A stretch of 64,000 nt of DNA from Gemmatirosa kalamazoonensis (GCF_000522985.1 NZ_CP007129.1:992001-1056000), one strand, 5' to 3'. Shown: positions 16,964 through 27,900, numbered from the stretch's first letter. The notes: generated from the letters alone by a model not told the origin. Made by a program: numbers and translations.

Positions 16964-19900
16964 ATGGCCCGCAGCAACTCCACGCGCTGGATCGCCGCGC
17001 TCGTCGCGCTCGTCGTCTTCATCGTCCTCGCCTGGCTCCTCGGCCGGATGATGACGCTCACCGACAGCGAGCGGCTGACGCTCCGCATCGTCCTCGTCGT
17101 CCTCGGCGTCGTCACCGCCGCGGCGCTCGCCTGGTTCCTCCGACCACAGACGCCGGCGGCGCCGAAGAAGGAGAAGGATGACGAGCTGGTCGCCGTCGAC
17201 GCCGCGCGCGCCCGCATGCCGCGCGGCGCGTTCGACGCGAAGCCGCTCGTCCTCGTCGTCGGCACCGAGGGCAACTGCAAGACGACCGTCGTCACGCGCG
17301 CGGAGCTCGACCCGGAGCTGCTCGCCGGCGAGTCGCTCGGTGGCGACGCGCCCCCCGCACCGACCACGGCGGCCAACCTCTGGCTCGTGAAGGACGCCGT
17401 GCTCGCCGAGGCGGGCGGGCCGGTGTTCTCCGACGAGGGACGCTGGAAGGGATTCGTGCGCGCGCTGCGCCCGCCGCGCCTCCGCGCCGCGTTAGGCAGG
17501 GGCGCGCCCCCGCCGCGCAGCGCGGTCGTGTGCGTGAGCTGCGACCTGTTCTACTCCGGGGGTGCCGGCGAGCAGCTCGACGCGCTCGCCGCCCTCGGCC
17601 GCCAGCGCCTCGCCGACGCCGCGCGCGAGCTCGGCGTCGCGCTCCCCGTCTACGTGCTGTTCACGAAGGCCGACCGCATCCCGCACTTCGAGGAGTGGTC
17701 GGCGCCGTTCACGCGCGACGAGGTCCGCCCGCCGTTAGGCGCCGCGCTGCCGCTCGCCGGCGACGGAGCCGACGCCGCCGGCGCCTACGCCGAGCGCCTC
17801 GTGCCGCGCGTGGAGGCGGCGTTCGCGGAGATCGTCGGCTCGCTCGCCGGCCGTCGGCTCGACCTCCTCGGCCGCGAGACCGTCCCCGAGCGCCGACTCG
17901 GTGCGTACGAGGTGCCGCGCGAGATCGGCAAGCTCGCCCCCGCGGCGACGCGCTTCCTCGTGGAGCTCTGCCGCCCGCTGCAGCTCGGCGTCAGCCCGAA
18001 GCTGCGCGGCTTCTACTTCGTCGGCGTGCGCCCCGTCGTCGTCACCGATGCCGGCGCCGCGGCGCCCGTCGCCGCAGCCGCGCCGGCGGCCGGTGCCGCG
18101 GGCGGGCGCGCCACCGTCGCGTTCGCGCGCCCGAACATCGGTGGTGCGCTGGGCGCCGTCCCCGGCGCGTACACGCCGGCGACGACCCGACGCGTGCCGC
18201 AGTGGACGTTCCTCGACCGCTTCTTCCCCGACGTCGTCTTCGGCGATCCGGTGCCGGCGGTGCTCGCCGGCGGCGGCACGCGCGTCGCCGGCCTGCGCCG
18301 CACGCTGCTCGGCGCGGGCATCGGGGTCGGCCTCGTGCTGTCGTTGGGCGTGCTCGTGTCGTGGCTCGGCAACCGCAGCCTCGCGCGGCGCACCATCGCC
18401 GCGGCGCGCGCCGTCGAGGCGCTGCCGGTCGTCTCCGCGCCGGCCGGCACCATCGTGCTCCCCGCTCCCGAGGCGCTGCGCCGGCTCGACGACCTGCGCG
18501 TGGTGCTCGACGAGATCCGCGGCTACGAGACGACCCACGTGCCGCTGCACCTCCGCTGGGGCCTGTGGCGCGGCGACGCGCTGTTCGACCGCGGGCGTCA
18601 GGTGTGGGTCACCGGCTATCGCCGCCAGCTCCACGACGTCGCGTGGGCCGCGCTCGTCGACTCGCTCCGTGCGCTGCCCAGCACGCCGCGCCCGGCCGAG
18701 GAGTACGGGCGCGATTACGGCTGGCTGAAGGCGTACCTCGAGCTGACGAACGAGAACAAGCGCGCCACCTCCGTCGACCTCGCGCCCGTGCTGCTGTCCT
18801 CGTGGCAGCGCGGCCAGCAGACCGACGCCGACATCACCGCGCTCGCGCGTCGCCAGTTCGAGTTCTTCTCCGGCGAGGTCGCGCGCGACAATCCGCTGCC
18901 GCAGGCCGCGGACGCGGAGCTCGTCAAGGAGCTGCGCGCGTTCCTCAGCGGCTTCCAGGGCGAGCAGCGCATCTACCAGTTCATGCTCGCCGAGGCGAAC
19001 AAGGCGGCGAAGCCCGCGCGGCTCGTCGACGTCGCGCCGAACGCGGCGGGCGTCGTGAGCGCGCCGGAGGTGCCGGGCGCGTTCACCGCCGCGGGGTGGA
19101 AGGCGATGCAGGACGCCTTCCGCAACTCGGACCGCTTCTTCCAGGGCGAGCGGTGGGTCGTCGGCGACGTCGGCGCGGTGCCGGACCAGGACCGCGCGCG
19201 CCTCGTCGCCGATCTGCGCACGAAGTATCACGCCGACTACGCGCAGCAGTGGCGCAACTACCTCGGCGCGGTGTCGGTCACGCGCCCGAGCTCCGCGGCC
19301 GACGCGGTGACGCGGCTCAACACGTTGGGCGGCGGCCAGTCGCCGCTGCTCGGCGCGCTCGCGCTCGCGGCGCGCAACACCGGCGCGCGCGTCACCGACT
19401 CCGCGCTCGCCGCCGGCTTCCAGCCGGTGCACGCGATCACGCCGCCCGACACGCTCGACAAGTTCGTCACCGATGGGAACAAGCCGTACTCCGACGGGCT
19501 GATCGCGTTGGGCACCTCGGTCGACGCGGTGGCGAAGGCCGCACCGGTGACCGATACGGCGAGCGCCGACGTGAAGCGGCAGGCCGCCACCCAGGCGCTT
19601 CAGAAGGCCAGCGACGCGAAGACCGCGGCGCTCCAGCTGGCCGCGAAGTTCAACGCCGATCCCGCCGCGGCGCAGATCGCGCCCCCGGTGCGCGCGCTGC
19701 TCACCGCGCCCATCGACGCCACCGACGCGCTGCTGCGCGGCGTCTCCACGCTCCGCTTCACCGCCGCCGCGCCGCCGAAGAAGCCGGCCGCCGCGCCGGC
19801 GGGCCCGCCGGTCGGCGGCGGCGCGTCCAACGCGGCCGACCTCGCGAAGAAGATCAACGACCGCGCCGCGCTGCTCTGCCAGCAGCTCTCGCCGGTGCTC

Positions 19901-20536
19901 GCGAAGTTCCCGTTCAACTCCGAGGCGACCACCGAGGCGACGACGAAGGAGGTTACCGAGATGTTCGCGCCCGGCGCCGGCGCGCTGTGGGTGTTCCAGC
20001 AGGAGCGCCTCGGCGGGCTGCTCGAGAAGCAGGGCGACAAGTGGGCGCCCGTGCCTAACGACCAGCAGATCGCGCTGTCGCAGGGCTTCGTGGACTTCTT
20101 CAACCGCGCGGCGCGCGTCTCGGCCGGGCTGTTCGCGGGTGGCGCGGACCCGAAGGTCGTCGTACGCGTGCACGCCATCTCCACCCCCGACGCGCCGCAG
20201 ATCTGGTTCCGTCAGGGGGCGCAGGAAGCGCGCTTCGTGAAGAACACCGCGCCCGCGCAGTTCGTCTGGCCGTCGGCCACCGGCCGCGACGCGGCGATCA
20301 CCGCGACGGTCGTGCGCGCGCGCCGCCCCGACACCAAGAAGACCGTCGCCCGCGCCGCCGGCGACTGGGCGCTGTTCCGCCTCGTCGCGCAGGCCACGAA
20401 GTCCGAGGGCGCGCACGCCGAGTGGAACGACAAGGACGTCGGCACCATCGCCGTCGACTTCGAGTACGAGAGCGGCATTCCCGTGCTCGGCCGGAATGCG
20501 CTCGGCATGGCGTGCGTCGCCCAGGTGACGAAGTAG
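16964..20536 (+). CDS. tssM: Type VI secretion system membrane subunit TssM (IcmF family)
   Basis: Large core protein of the T6SS membrane complex, 1190 residues. TM helices are near residues 8-28, 40-60 and 446-468. The cytoplasmic NTPase-like domain between them has 'VLVVGTEGNCKTT' (97-108) where a Walker A is expected and 'YVLFTKADRIPHFEEW' as the G4/Walker-B-side motif. Asn-Cys replaces the usual x-Gly before Lys, so nucleotide binding is doubtful. The periplasmic region ends with the IcmF/TssM C-terminal beta domain ('QIWFRQGAQEARFV', 'GDWALFRLVAQA'). It follows tssL in one operon. Two internal Leu codons are TTA within GTTAGGC. Confidence 0.9.
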   Translation: MARSNSTRWIAALVALVVFIVLAWLLGRMMTLTDSERLTLRIVLVVLGVVTAAALAWFLRPQTPAAPKKEKDDELVAVDAARARMPRGAFDAKPLVLVVGTEGNCKTTVVTRAELDPELLAGESLGGDAPPAPTTAANLWLVKDAVLAEAGGPVFSDEGRWKGFVRALRPPRLRAALGRGAPPPRSAVVCVSCDLFYSGGAGEQLDALAALGRQRLADAARELGVALPVYVLFTKADRIPHFEEWSAPFTRDEVRPPLGAALPLAGDGADAAGAYAERLVPRVEAAFAEIVGSLAGRRLDLLGRETVPERRLGAYEVPREIGKLAPAATRFLVELCRPLQLGVSPKLRGFYFVGVRPVVVTDAGAAAPVAAAAPAAGAAGGRATVAFARPNIGGALGAVPGAYTPATTRRVPQWTFLDRFFPDVVFGDPVPAVLAGGGTRVAGLRRTLLGAGIGVGLVLSLGVLVSWLGNRSLARRTIAAARAVEALPVVSAPAGTIVLPAPEALRRLDDLRVVLDEIRGYETTHVPLHLRWGLWRGDALFDRGRQVWVTGYRRQLHDVAWAALVDSLRALPSTPRPAEEYGRDYGWLKAYLELTNENKRATSVDLAPVLLSSWQRGQQTDADITALARRQFEFFSGEVARDNPLPQAADAELVKELRAFLSGFQGEQRIYQFMLAEANKAAKPARLVDVAPNAAGVVSAPEVPGAFTAAGWKAMQDAFRNSDRFFQGERWVVGDVGAVPDQDRARLVADLRTKYHADYAQQWRNYLGAVSVTRPSSAADAVTRLNTLGGGQSPLLGALALAARNTGARVTDSALAAGFQPVHAITPPDTLDKFVTDGNKPYSDGLIALGTSVDAVAKAAPVTDTASADVKRQAATQALQKASDAKTAALQLAAKFNADPAAAQIAPPVRALLTAPIDATDALLRGVSTLRFTAAAPPKKPAAAPAGPPVGGGASNAADLAKKINDRAALLCQQLSPVLAKFPFNSEATTEATTKEVTEMFAPGAGALWVFQQERLGGLLEKQGDKWAPVPNDQQIALSQGFVDFFNRAARVSAGLFAGGADPKVVVRVHAISTPDAPQIWFRQGAQEARFVKNTAPAQFVWPSATGRDAAITATVVRARRPDTKKTVARAAGDWALFRLVAQATKSEGAHAEWNDKDVGTIAVDFEYESGIPVLGRNALGMACVAQVTK

Positions 20537-22119
20537 GCTCGCCCGGCCCGACGGAGCGCGACGCGGCGACCGCCCGCTGGGGGGTGGTCGCCGCCGTCGT
20601 CTTCCTGCTCCTGCTGCACGCCGCGCTCGCGTGGCGGCTGCGCACGCTGTCGCTCGTCCCGACCCCGGACGCGGCGACGTATCTCGCGGTGAGCCGCTCG
20701 GTGCGCGCGCTCGGCTACCGGTCGGTGTATCAGTTGGGCGCGCCGCGGCACGTGCTCTACCCGCCCGGGTGGCCGACCGTGCTCGCCCTCCTCTCGCTCG
20801 TCGCCGGCGAGCGGCTCGACGTCGTCGTCGCGCTCGAGGTCGCGCTCTCCACCGCGACGCTCGCGCTGCTGTTCGACGTCGTGCGGCGCGCGTGGTCGCC
20901 GACCGTCGCGCTGCTCGTGCTCGCGGCATGCGCGGTGAACCCGCTGCTGCTCGAGTACGCGGGCGTCGCGCTGAGCGAGGTGCCGTTCATGTTCCTCACG
21001 ACGCTGTGCGTGTGGGCGGCGCAGCGCGCGCGCGCGCAGCCGCGCTACGCGCCCCTCGCCGGCGCCGCCGCGGTCGCGGCGATGCTCGTGCGCAGCGCGG
21101 GCGTCGCCGTCGTCGCCGCGCTCGTCGTGCTCTGGCTCGTCGAGCGGCGCCGGCGCGCGGCGATCGGGCTCGTCGCGGTGGGCGGCGCGTGCGCGACGCT
21201 GTGGGTCGCGTGGGTGCTGAGTGCGCCGGCCCCCGCGCGCCAGGCGAGCTACGCGGCCGATCTGCAGCGCGGCTACGCGCGACCCGCCGGCGTCGCGGCG
21301 GTCGCGGCCCCGTCGTTGCCGGCGCGCGTGCTCGCCCGCGTGCCGCGCAACGCTGCCGACTACGCGCGCCAGCTGCCTGACGCGCTCGCGTTTCCGCGAC
21401 GCGTCAATGGCTGGACGCGCCACGTCCCGGTCCAGCTGCTCGTCCTGGCGCTCGCCGTCGCCGCGCTCGCGGCGTTGTTCCGCCGGTGGGCCGCCGCGGC
21501 GCTCGTCGTCGCGTGCTACGCGGCGGTGCTGCTGGTGTGGCCGTGGGCGCTGCCGCGCTTCCTCGTGCCGGCGCTTCCGTTAGGCATGGTGGCGTTCGTC
21601 GGCGGCGCGTGGGCGCTCGGTGCACGCCTCGGACGGTGGCGGTGGATTCCCGCTGCCGCGGCCGCGGCGCTCGTCGTCGTCACGGCCGCGCGCGCCGACG
21701 CCCGCGCCGTGCGCGCGTCCGCGGCGTGCGACCGCGCCCAGCCGCTCGGCGCGCCGGCATGCCACACGCCGCTCACGTTCGCGGTGCTCGGCGCGCTGCG
21801 CTGGGTCGCCGACAGCACGCCGCGCGACGCGGTCGTCGGCGCGCGCTCGGGCGCGCTTGTGAGCTGGTACGCGCACCGGCGCACGGTCCCGCTCCGCGAC
21901 GCGGTCGCCGCGGCGGACGACGCGCCGGCGTACGTGGTCGTCTGGCGGCGCGGCGGCGCGCGGCGCCCCGTGCTCGACGACGCCACGCCGGCGACGTGCG
22001 CGCGCCTCGGGCTCGCGCGCGCGTGGGGGAGCGACGTGCAGCTGTTCCGCGTGCTGCCTAACGGTGTCGCCGCCTCCGACTCCGCGGCGTGCCGGCTGCT
22101 CCCCGGCCCCGGCGAGTAG
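20512..22119 (+). CDS. Polytopic membrane protein, GT39/ArnT-like glycosyltransferase fold
   Basis: Integral membrane protein of about 535 residues with ten or so TM helices and an N-terminal periplasmic-loop motif 'PTPDAATYLAVSRSV'. That motif resembles the acidic D/E-x-x-x-Y site of GT-C glycosyltransferases that use polyprenyl-phosphate sugars. The C-terminal 120 residues are a soluble domain ('SWYAHRRTVPLRDAV', 'AYVVVWRRGG'). The likely start is GTG 20512, overlapping the tssM stop by 25 bases, because no in-frame ATG lies closer; GTG 20584 would truncate the first helix. It appears to be the last gene of the tss operon by position only. Donor and acceptor are unknown. Confidence 0.65.
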   Translation: MRRPGDEVGSPGPTERDAATARWGVVAAVVFLLLLHAALAWRLRTLSLVPTPDAATYLAVSRSVRALGYRSVYQLGAPRHVLYPPGWPTVLALLSLVAGERLDVVVALEVALSTATLALLFDVVRRAWSPTVALLVLAACAVNPLLLEYAGVALSEVPFMFLTTLCVWAAQRARAQPRYAPLAGAAAVAAMLVRSAGVAVVAALVVLWLVERRRRAAIGLVAVGGACATLWVAWVLSAPAPARQASYAADLQRGYARPAGVAAVAAPSLPARVLARVPRNAADYARQLPDALAFPRRVNGWTRHVPVQLLVLALAVAALAALFRRWAAAALVVACYAAVLLVWPWALPRFLVPALPLGMVAFVGGAWALGARLGRWRWIPAAAAAALVVVTAARADARAVRASAACDRAQPLGAPACHTPLTFAVLGALRWVADSTPRDAVVGARSGALVSWYAHRRTVPLRDAVAAADDAPAYVVVWRRGGARRPVLDDATPATCARLGLARAWGSDVQLFRVLPNGVAASDSAACRLLPGPGE

Positions 22120-22131
22120 CGCTCGGCGCGC

Positions 22132-23958
22132 TCAGCCGCCGCACTGCTGCTGCAGCGGCCCCTCCTCGCGCACCGAGATCGCCCGACGCTGCTGCGGCGA
22201 GCGCGCGAGCCGCTTCGCCTGGCGGATCGCGTCGCACGCGCCGCGCATGTCGTCGGTCAGCACGAGCGCGTCGGAGAGCTTGATGCTCGCCCACGTGCTG
22301 TCGTCGGCGGTCGTGAGGCTCGTCATCAGACCGCGAATCACCGGCACCGCCTGACGCGCCGCGCGCTCCGCCTGGTCCGCGCCGATCCCCTGCGTGAGGT
22401 CGTACGACTGCGCGATGCTGTCGATCGCCAGCCGCGCCGCGGAGTTCTGTGCGCTGCGTACCGGCGCGCGCTCGGGGACCGGGGCGGGATCGGCGCCGCG
22501 CGGCGGCCGCTGGCCCGCATCGGGGCGCGGCGCGTCGGGGCGCGGCGCGACGCTGTCGTGCTTCACGACCGCCACGGGCGTGGCGTCGACCTTCGGCGGC
22601 GTCGAGTCGTGCCGCGCCGAGTCGGCCTTCACGACCGGGGCCGAGTCGGACTTCGTCGCCGACGAGTCCACCACCGCGGTGGCCGGCTTGTGCATGAGCA
22701 TCACCCCCGCCGCGGTGCCGCCCAGCAGCGCGACGGCGAGTACGCCGCCGACGATCAGCCCGCGTCGCCTCGAGTCGCTCGCCGTCGTGGGCGTCGGCGT
22801 GGGCGGCGTGTACGCCGGCGCGGCCGACGTGCCTAACGCCCCGGCCGGCGGCGCGTAGCTGCCGACGGCGGGCGCCACGCCGGCGAGCGTCGCCGCCGAG
22901 ACGTCGGCGCCGTTAGGCACCGTGGGCGTCGGCACCGCCTCCGTCGCCCATCCCGGGCGCGGCGCGCGCCCGCCCGCTTCCTCCTCCTGCCACGCCTCGA
23001 TCGCCGCGCCCAACGCGCGCGCGAACGCGCCGGCGCTCGCCGGACGGTCCGCCGGGTCGCGCGACAGCGCCTGGTCGAGCACCGACTGCACCTGGCGCGG
23101 CCACCGCACCGACGGGCGCACCGCCGTCAGCGGCCGCGGCGGCGTCACGAGCCGCGCCGCCATGCCGTGGTCCGGCGTGTTCGTCGCGAACGGCAGCTCC
23201 GCCGTGAGACACTGGTACGCCACCAGCGCCAGCGCGTAGATGTCGCTCCGCGCGTCGAGCGAGCCGCCCAGCAGCTGCTCCGGGCTCATGAACTCCGGCG
23301 TGCCCACCACGAAGCCCGTCTTCGTCAACGCCGTCCCACCGGACTCGCCGAACGCCTTCGCGATCCCGAAGTCGACGACCTTCACGCGCTCCTCGACGGT
23401 GCCGTCGCCGTCGGTGTCGCCGTCGGCGATCACCATCACGTTGTCCGGCTTGAGGTCGCGGTGCACGATCCCCATCCGGTGTGCCGCGTCGAGCCCCTCG
23501 GCGATCTGCCGCGTCACGGCCGCGGCGCGGGCCGGCGCCATCGGGCCGCCCTCGGTCAGGATCTTCTTCAGCGTCTGCCCCGGCACGTACTCCATGGCCA
23601 GGTACACCACGCCGTTGTCCGTCTCGCCGAAGTCGTAGACGCGCGCCACACGGTCGTGGTCGATGCGGCTCGCGTTCGCCGCCTCGCGGTTGAACCGCGC
23701 CACCGCCGACGCGTCCTGCAGCATCTCCTTGCGCAGCACCTTGATCGCCGCCTGCTGCGGCAGCCGCACGTGCCGCGCGAGGTATACCGTCCCCATCCCC
23801 CCCTCGCCGAGGACGTCCGTCACGAGGTAGCGGTCCGCGATCACGCTCCCGACGAGGTCCTCGCGCAGGTCGGCGGAGCGCAGCGTCGTGCCGTCGGCGG
23901 GGCAGAACACGAGCGCGTCGGCGTACGTGACGCCGCAGACGGAGCAGATCTTCGACAT
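22132..23958 (-). CDS. Membrane Ser/Thr protein kinase with N-terminal zinc ribbon (PknB-like)
   Basis: Hanks-type kinase of 608 residues. Residues 4-20 form a zinc ribbon (C-x2-C ... C). The kinase domain covers 44-330: P-loop GEGGMG (51-56), VAIK-type Lys 73, catalytic HRDLKPDN (Asp 168), DFG at 196-198 and 'GTPEFMSPEQ'. A Pro/Thr/Ala linker leads to one TM helix (about 395-420) and a periplasmic Asp/Ser/Lys-rich and helical tail ending 'GPLQQQCGG'. All catalytic residues are present. Convergent with the operon ending at 22119. T6SSs are often switched on by Hanks kinases (PpkA-type), so it may act on the T6SS or on the PGEFTRMF protein; this is inference from position. Confidence 0.9.
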   Translation of the reverse strand: MSKICSVCGVTYADALVFCPADGTTLRSADLREDLVGSVIADRYLVTDVLGEGGMGTVYLARHVRLPQQAAIKVLRKEMLQDASAVARFNREAANASRIDHDRVARVYDFGETDNGVVYLAMEYVPGQTLKKILTEGGPMAPARAAAVTRQIAEGLDAAHRMGIVHRDLKPDNVMVIADGDTDGDGTVEERVKVVDFGIAKAFGESGGTALTKTGFVVGTPEFMSPEQLLGGSLDARSDIYALALVAYQCLTAELPFATNTPDHGMAARLVTPPRPLTAVRPSVRWPRQVQSVLDQALSRDPADRPASAGAFARALGAAIEAWQEEEAGGRAPRPGWATEAVPTPTVPNGADVSAATLAGVAPAVGSYAPPAGALGTSAAPAYTPPTPTPTTASDSRRRGLIVGGVLAVALLGGTAAGVMLMHKPATAVVDSSATKSDSAPVVKADSARHDSTPPKVDATPVAVVKHDSVAPRPDAPRPDAGQRPPRGADPAPVPERAPVRSAQNSAARLAIDSIAQSYDLTQGIGADQAERAARQAVPVIRGLMTSLTTADDSTWASIKLSDALVLTDDMRGACDAIRQAKRLARSPQQRRAISVREEGPLQQQCGG

Positions 23959-24116
23959 GTGCGGAGGGGCGGCTCGACGGGGGACGACGGCAGCGGGACG
24001 ACGGGATCGGATGCGTGCGGCGTTCGCGTACGGTACGGCGGGATCGCTATTGACGCGATCGCGCGAGCGGCACGAGGTTGTGGGTGCCGTCCGCTTCCTT
24101 CCTCGAGAGGTTTCGC

Positions 24117-24911
24117 ATGTCCTTCCGTACCGCCGTGCGCGACGCGCGCCTCGCGGCCATGTCCGTGGCCACGCTCACCCTCGCCGCGTCCGCAGGCGCC
24201 CAGCAGCCGGTCGTCAAGGATGTCGGGGCGAGCGACGCCCGCCCGACCGTGGCCGTGCTCTACTTCACGAATGGCGCGCTGTTGTCGAACGCGGACTACG
24301 CCCCGCTGAGCAAGGGCATGGCGGAGATGCTCATCACCGAGCTCTCCCGGAACCCCGGCGTCCGTGTCGTCGAGCGCGACCGGCTCCAGCAGCTGCTGGC
24401 CGAGCAGAATCTGGGGAGCGGCGACCGGGTGGACAAGGAGACCGCGGTCAGGCTCGGGAAGATCCTCGGCGCGCACCATCTCCTCATGGGGTCGTTCGTC
24501 ATCGACCCGAAGCAGAACATGCGCATCGACGTCCGCTCCGTGAACACCGAGACGTCGCAGGTCGAGTACGTCGAGTCGATCGACGGCAAGGCCGAGCGCA
24601 TGCTCTCGATGGTCGGGGAGCTCGGCGAGAAGGTGAATGCGGGGCTCAAGCTGCCCGCGATCCCGGTGCGCGTCCCCGGCACGTCAGGATCGAACGCCGG
24701 CATCGCGTCCAACGTCGCGCGCGTCACCTCGAAGGTCGACCAGCTCCGCGCCGCGATGATGATGAGCAACGCGCTCGAGCAGCAGGACCGCGGCAACGTC
24801 CAGGGCGCCATCGCGCTGTACAAGCAGGCGATCGACACCTACCCGGACTTCGAGCGCGCGAAGGTCCTCCTCGCCTCGCTCGAGAACGGCCAGAAGCGCC
24901 AGACGCCCTGA
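24117..24911 (+). CDS. CsgG/FlgO-like exported protein with C-terminal TPR
   Basis: Protein of 264 residues with a signal peptide (cleavage near 'ASAGAQQ'). The fold matches the CsgG/TolB-N/FlgO group: 'TVAVLYFTNG', 'LSKGMAEMLITELSRNPGVRVVERDRLQQLLAEQ' (quoted piecewise) and 'LGKILGAHHLLMGSFVID'. A TPR-like helix pair near the C-terminus is seen in 'QQDRGNVQGAIALYKQAIDTYP'. ATG 24117 has GAGAGG six bases upstream. It is transcribed divergently from the zinc-ribbon kinase and convergently with the InlB-repeat operon, which begins with a second CsgG-like gene, so the two may serve one envelope structure. Confidence 0.8.
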   Translation: MSFRTAVRDARLAAMSVATLTLAASAGAQQPVVKDVGASDARPTVAVLYFTNGALLSNADYAPLSKGMAEMLITELSRNPGVRVVERDRLQQLLAEQNLGSGDRVDKETAVRLGKILGAHHLLMGSFVIDPKQNMRIDVRSVNTETSQVEYVESIDGKAERMLSMVGELGEKVNAGLKLPAIPVRVPGTSGSNAGIASNVARVTSKVDQLRAAMMMSNALEQQDRGNVQGAIALYKQAIDTYPDFERAKVLLASLENGQKRQTP

Positions 24912-24932
24912 GCGTCCGGCGCCTCGTCTCGG

Positions 24933-27900
24933 TCACCGCTTCCGGAACTGCGCGGTGACCGAGGTCGCCTGGCTCATCGTCACGGTGCACGTCAGCGCGC
25001 TCCCCGTGCACGCGCCCGACCAGTTGAACGAGGTGGTCGTCGGCCCCGGCACCGCGGTGAGCGTCACGACCGTCCCCACGGGATAGTCCGCCGGCGGGCA
25101 CGCGCCGCCGCCCGCCGCGCAGTTGATCCCCGCCGGCGACGACGTCACCGTGCCGCTCCCCTGGACGCCGACCATCGTCAGCGTGAGCGTCGTGGTGAAC
25201 GTCGCCGTCACGCTCTGCGGGGCGCCCATCGACAGCGTGCACGTCGGAGCCGTTCCGCTCGACGCGCACGCGCCGCCCCAACCGGCGAACGTCGCCCCCG
25301 CCGGCCCGGTCACCGTCAGCGTGACCTGCGTGCCGATCGGGAAGCTCGCACCGCACGCCCCCGGGCAGTTGATGCCATTCGGGCCCGTCACCGTCACGCC
25401 AGCGCCGAACACGTTCAACGACAGCCCGACGTTCCCGCCGCCGGTGCTCGTGAACGTCGCCGTGACGCTCTTCGCGGCGTCCATGGTGACGACGCATGCA
25501 CCGGTGCCCGAGCACGCGCCCGACCAGCCGGTGAACGTGCTGCCGCTCCCGGGGGTTGCCGTGAGCGTCACGCTCGTGGCGGGCGCGAAGCTGGCGGTGC
25601 ACGCCCCCGGGCAGTCGATGCCGCTCGGCGACGAGCCGACCGCGCCCGAGCCGGTGCCGGCGAAGCTCACGTCGAGCGTGAGCGGCTGCACCACGATGCT
25701 GAACAGCGCGGTGACGCTCTTCGGCCCGTCCATCGTGATCGTGCACGTCGGCGACGTGCCGCTCCCCACGCACGCGCCGTCCCACCCGCCGAAGGTCACG
25801 TTCTGCCCGCCCGGGAGCGCCGTCAGCGTCACGACCGTGCCCGGCGCGTAGCTCGACGTGCACGAGCCGGGGCAGTCGATGCTGCCCGGCGACGACGACA
25901 CCGCGCCGGTGCCCGTGCCCGCGATCGTGACGCCGAGCGGGAACGTCGTCACGATGCGGCTGAAGCTCGCCGTCACGCTCTTCACCGCGTCCATCGTCAC
26001 CGCGCACGTGGGCGCCGTGCCGCTGCACGCGCCGCCCCACCCGCCGAACGTGCTCCCCTGGCTCGCCGCCGCGGTGAGCGTCACGACCGTGCCGGCGCCG
26101 AGGGTCGTCGAGCACGTGCCGGGGCACGAGATGCCGACCGGGCTCGTCACCGTGCCGTCTCCCGTCCCGCCGGTGCTCACCGACAGCGCGAACGTCGGCA
26201 CCGTCGGCAGCGTGAACTGCACCGACACCGACGTCCCCGCGGTCAACGTCACCGTGCAGTTCTGGCCGGTGGTGCCGGCGCACGCGCCGCCCCATCCGCC
26301 GAACGTGCTCCCCGCGCTGGGCGTCGCCGTCAGCACGACGGTCGTGCCCGACGGGAAGGAGCCCGAGCACGAGCTCCCGGCGATGCCGATGCCGCACACG
26401 ATGCCCGCGGGGCGCGACGTCACCGTTCCCGCTCCCGTCGTGCCGAGCGCGGCGCGGATCGTCACGCCGAGCGGCGTCGGGGCGAACGACGCCGTCACCA
26501 CCGCGTCGGCGAGCGGGGCGATCGTGCACGTCGGGCCGGTGGCGGTGCAGCCGTTCCACGCGATGAAGTCGCTGCCCGCCGCCGGCGTCGCGGTGAGCGC
26601 CACGTCGTCGCCCGCCGGCACCGAGATGGTGCACGTCGTGACGTCGGGGCTCGTCGGGCTCACCGGGCCGGTCAGCGCGCACGCGGGGGCGCCGTTCGCG
26701 GTCACGGTCCCCGCGCCGCCCGTCGCCGCGCGCTGCAGGTTCAGCGTCAGCGTCACCACGCGCTGCGTGAACACCGCGCCGACGGCGCTGATCTGGTTCA
26801 CGTTCACGCGGCACGCGCCCGTTCCGCTGCACAGCCCCGTCCAGCCCGCGAAGATGCTCGTCGGGTTCGCCGTCGCGGTGAGCGTCACGATCGTGCCGAA
26901 CGGCACCGTGGCGCCGCACGCGCCGGCCGGCGGCACGCCGCGCGCGAGCGTGCACGTCGCGACGGGCGTCGAGCTGCCCGGCGTCGCGAGCGCGATCGTG
27001 CCGCCCCCGTTGCCCGTGAGCAGGATCGACACGCCGAGCGGCGCCGAGAAGTCCGCGCCGACGACCGCGTCGACGTCGAGCCCCACGTCGCAGATCGGCT
27101 CCGACGTCCCCTCGCACACCCCCGTCCATCCGACGAACGCGTCGGGCGCGGTGGCGACCGCCGTGAGCCGGATCTTCGTGCCTTCCACGTACGACGCGCC
27201 GCACGCGTCGCCCGTCTTGCACTCGATGCCTAACGGCGCGCTCTTCACGATGCCCGCCCCGGTGCCGCGCACGCCGACGGCGAGCTTGCGCACCGCCGCG
27301 AACTGCACCGACACGGCGCGCGGCGTCGACGCGTCGAGCACGCACGTCGTCGCGGCGCCCACCGAGGCACACGCGTCGCCCCAGCCGGCGAACTGCGTCG
27401 TCCCGGCGTCCGGCGTCGCGGTGAGCGTCACCTGCGCGTCGCCCGGGAACGTGAACGCGCATCCGCCCTGCCCTTCCTGTCCGCTCGGCGCCGGCTGCGC
27501 CTGTCCGTTCAGCACGCGGCAGTCGATCCCCGCCGGCGACGAGCGCACCGTTCCCGAGCCGTGCCCACCGCCCACCGTCACCGCGAACGGCGACGGCCGC
27601 GGCGCGACCGCGAGATCGAGCCCGCCGCTCGCCGCGCCGAACGACGCCGTGACGCGCGCGCGCCCCGCCGTCAGCGCCGTCACCATGCCCGTCGCCGGGT
27701 CGACGCGCGCCACGGAAGGCGCGTCGCTCTGCCAAGTGACCGTGCGACCCGTCACCGTCTGCCCCGTCGTCGACACGATCGCTGCGTTCAGCGCGAGTGT
27801 GTTCCCGAGCTCCAACCGCAGCCGCGTCCCCGCCGGCGGCGCCGCGCCGTCGGCCGGCGTCACCGTCACGGTGGCGACCTCGAACAGCTGCACCGGATCG

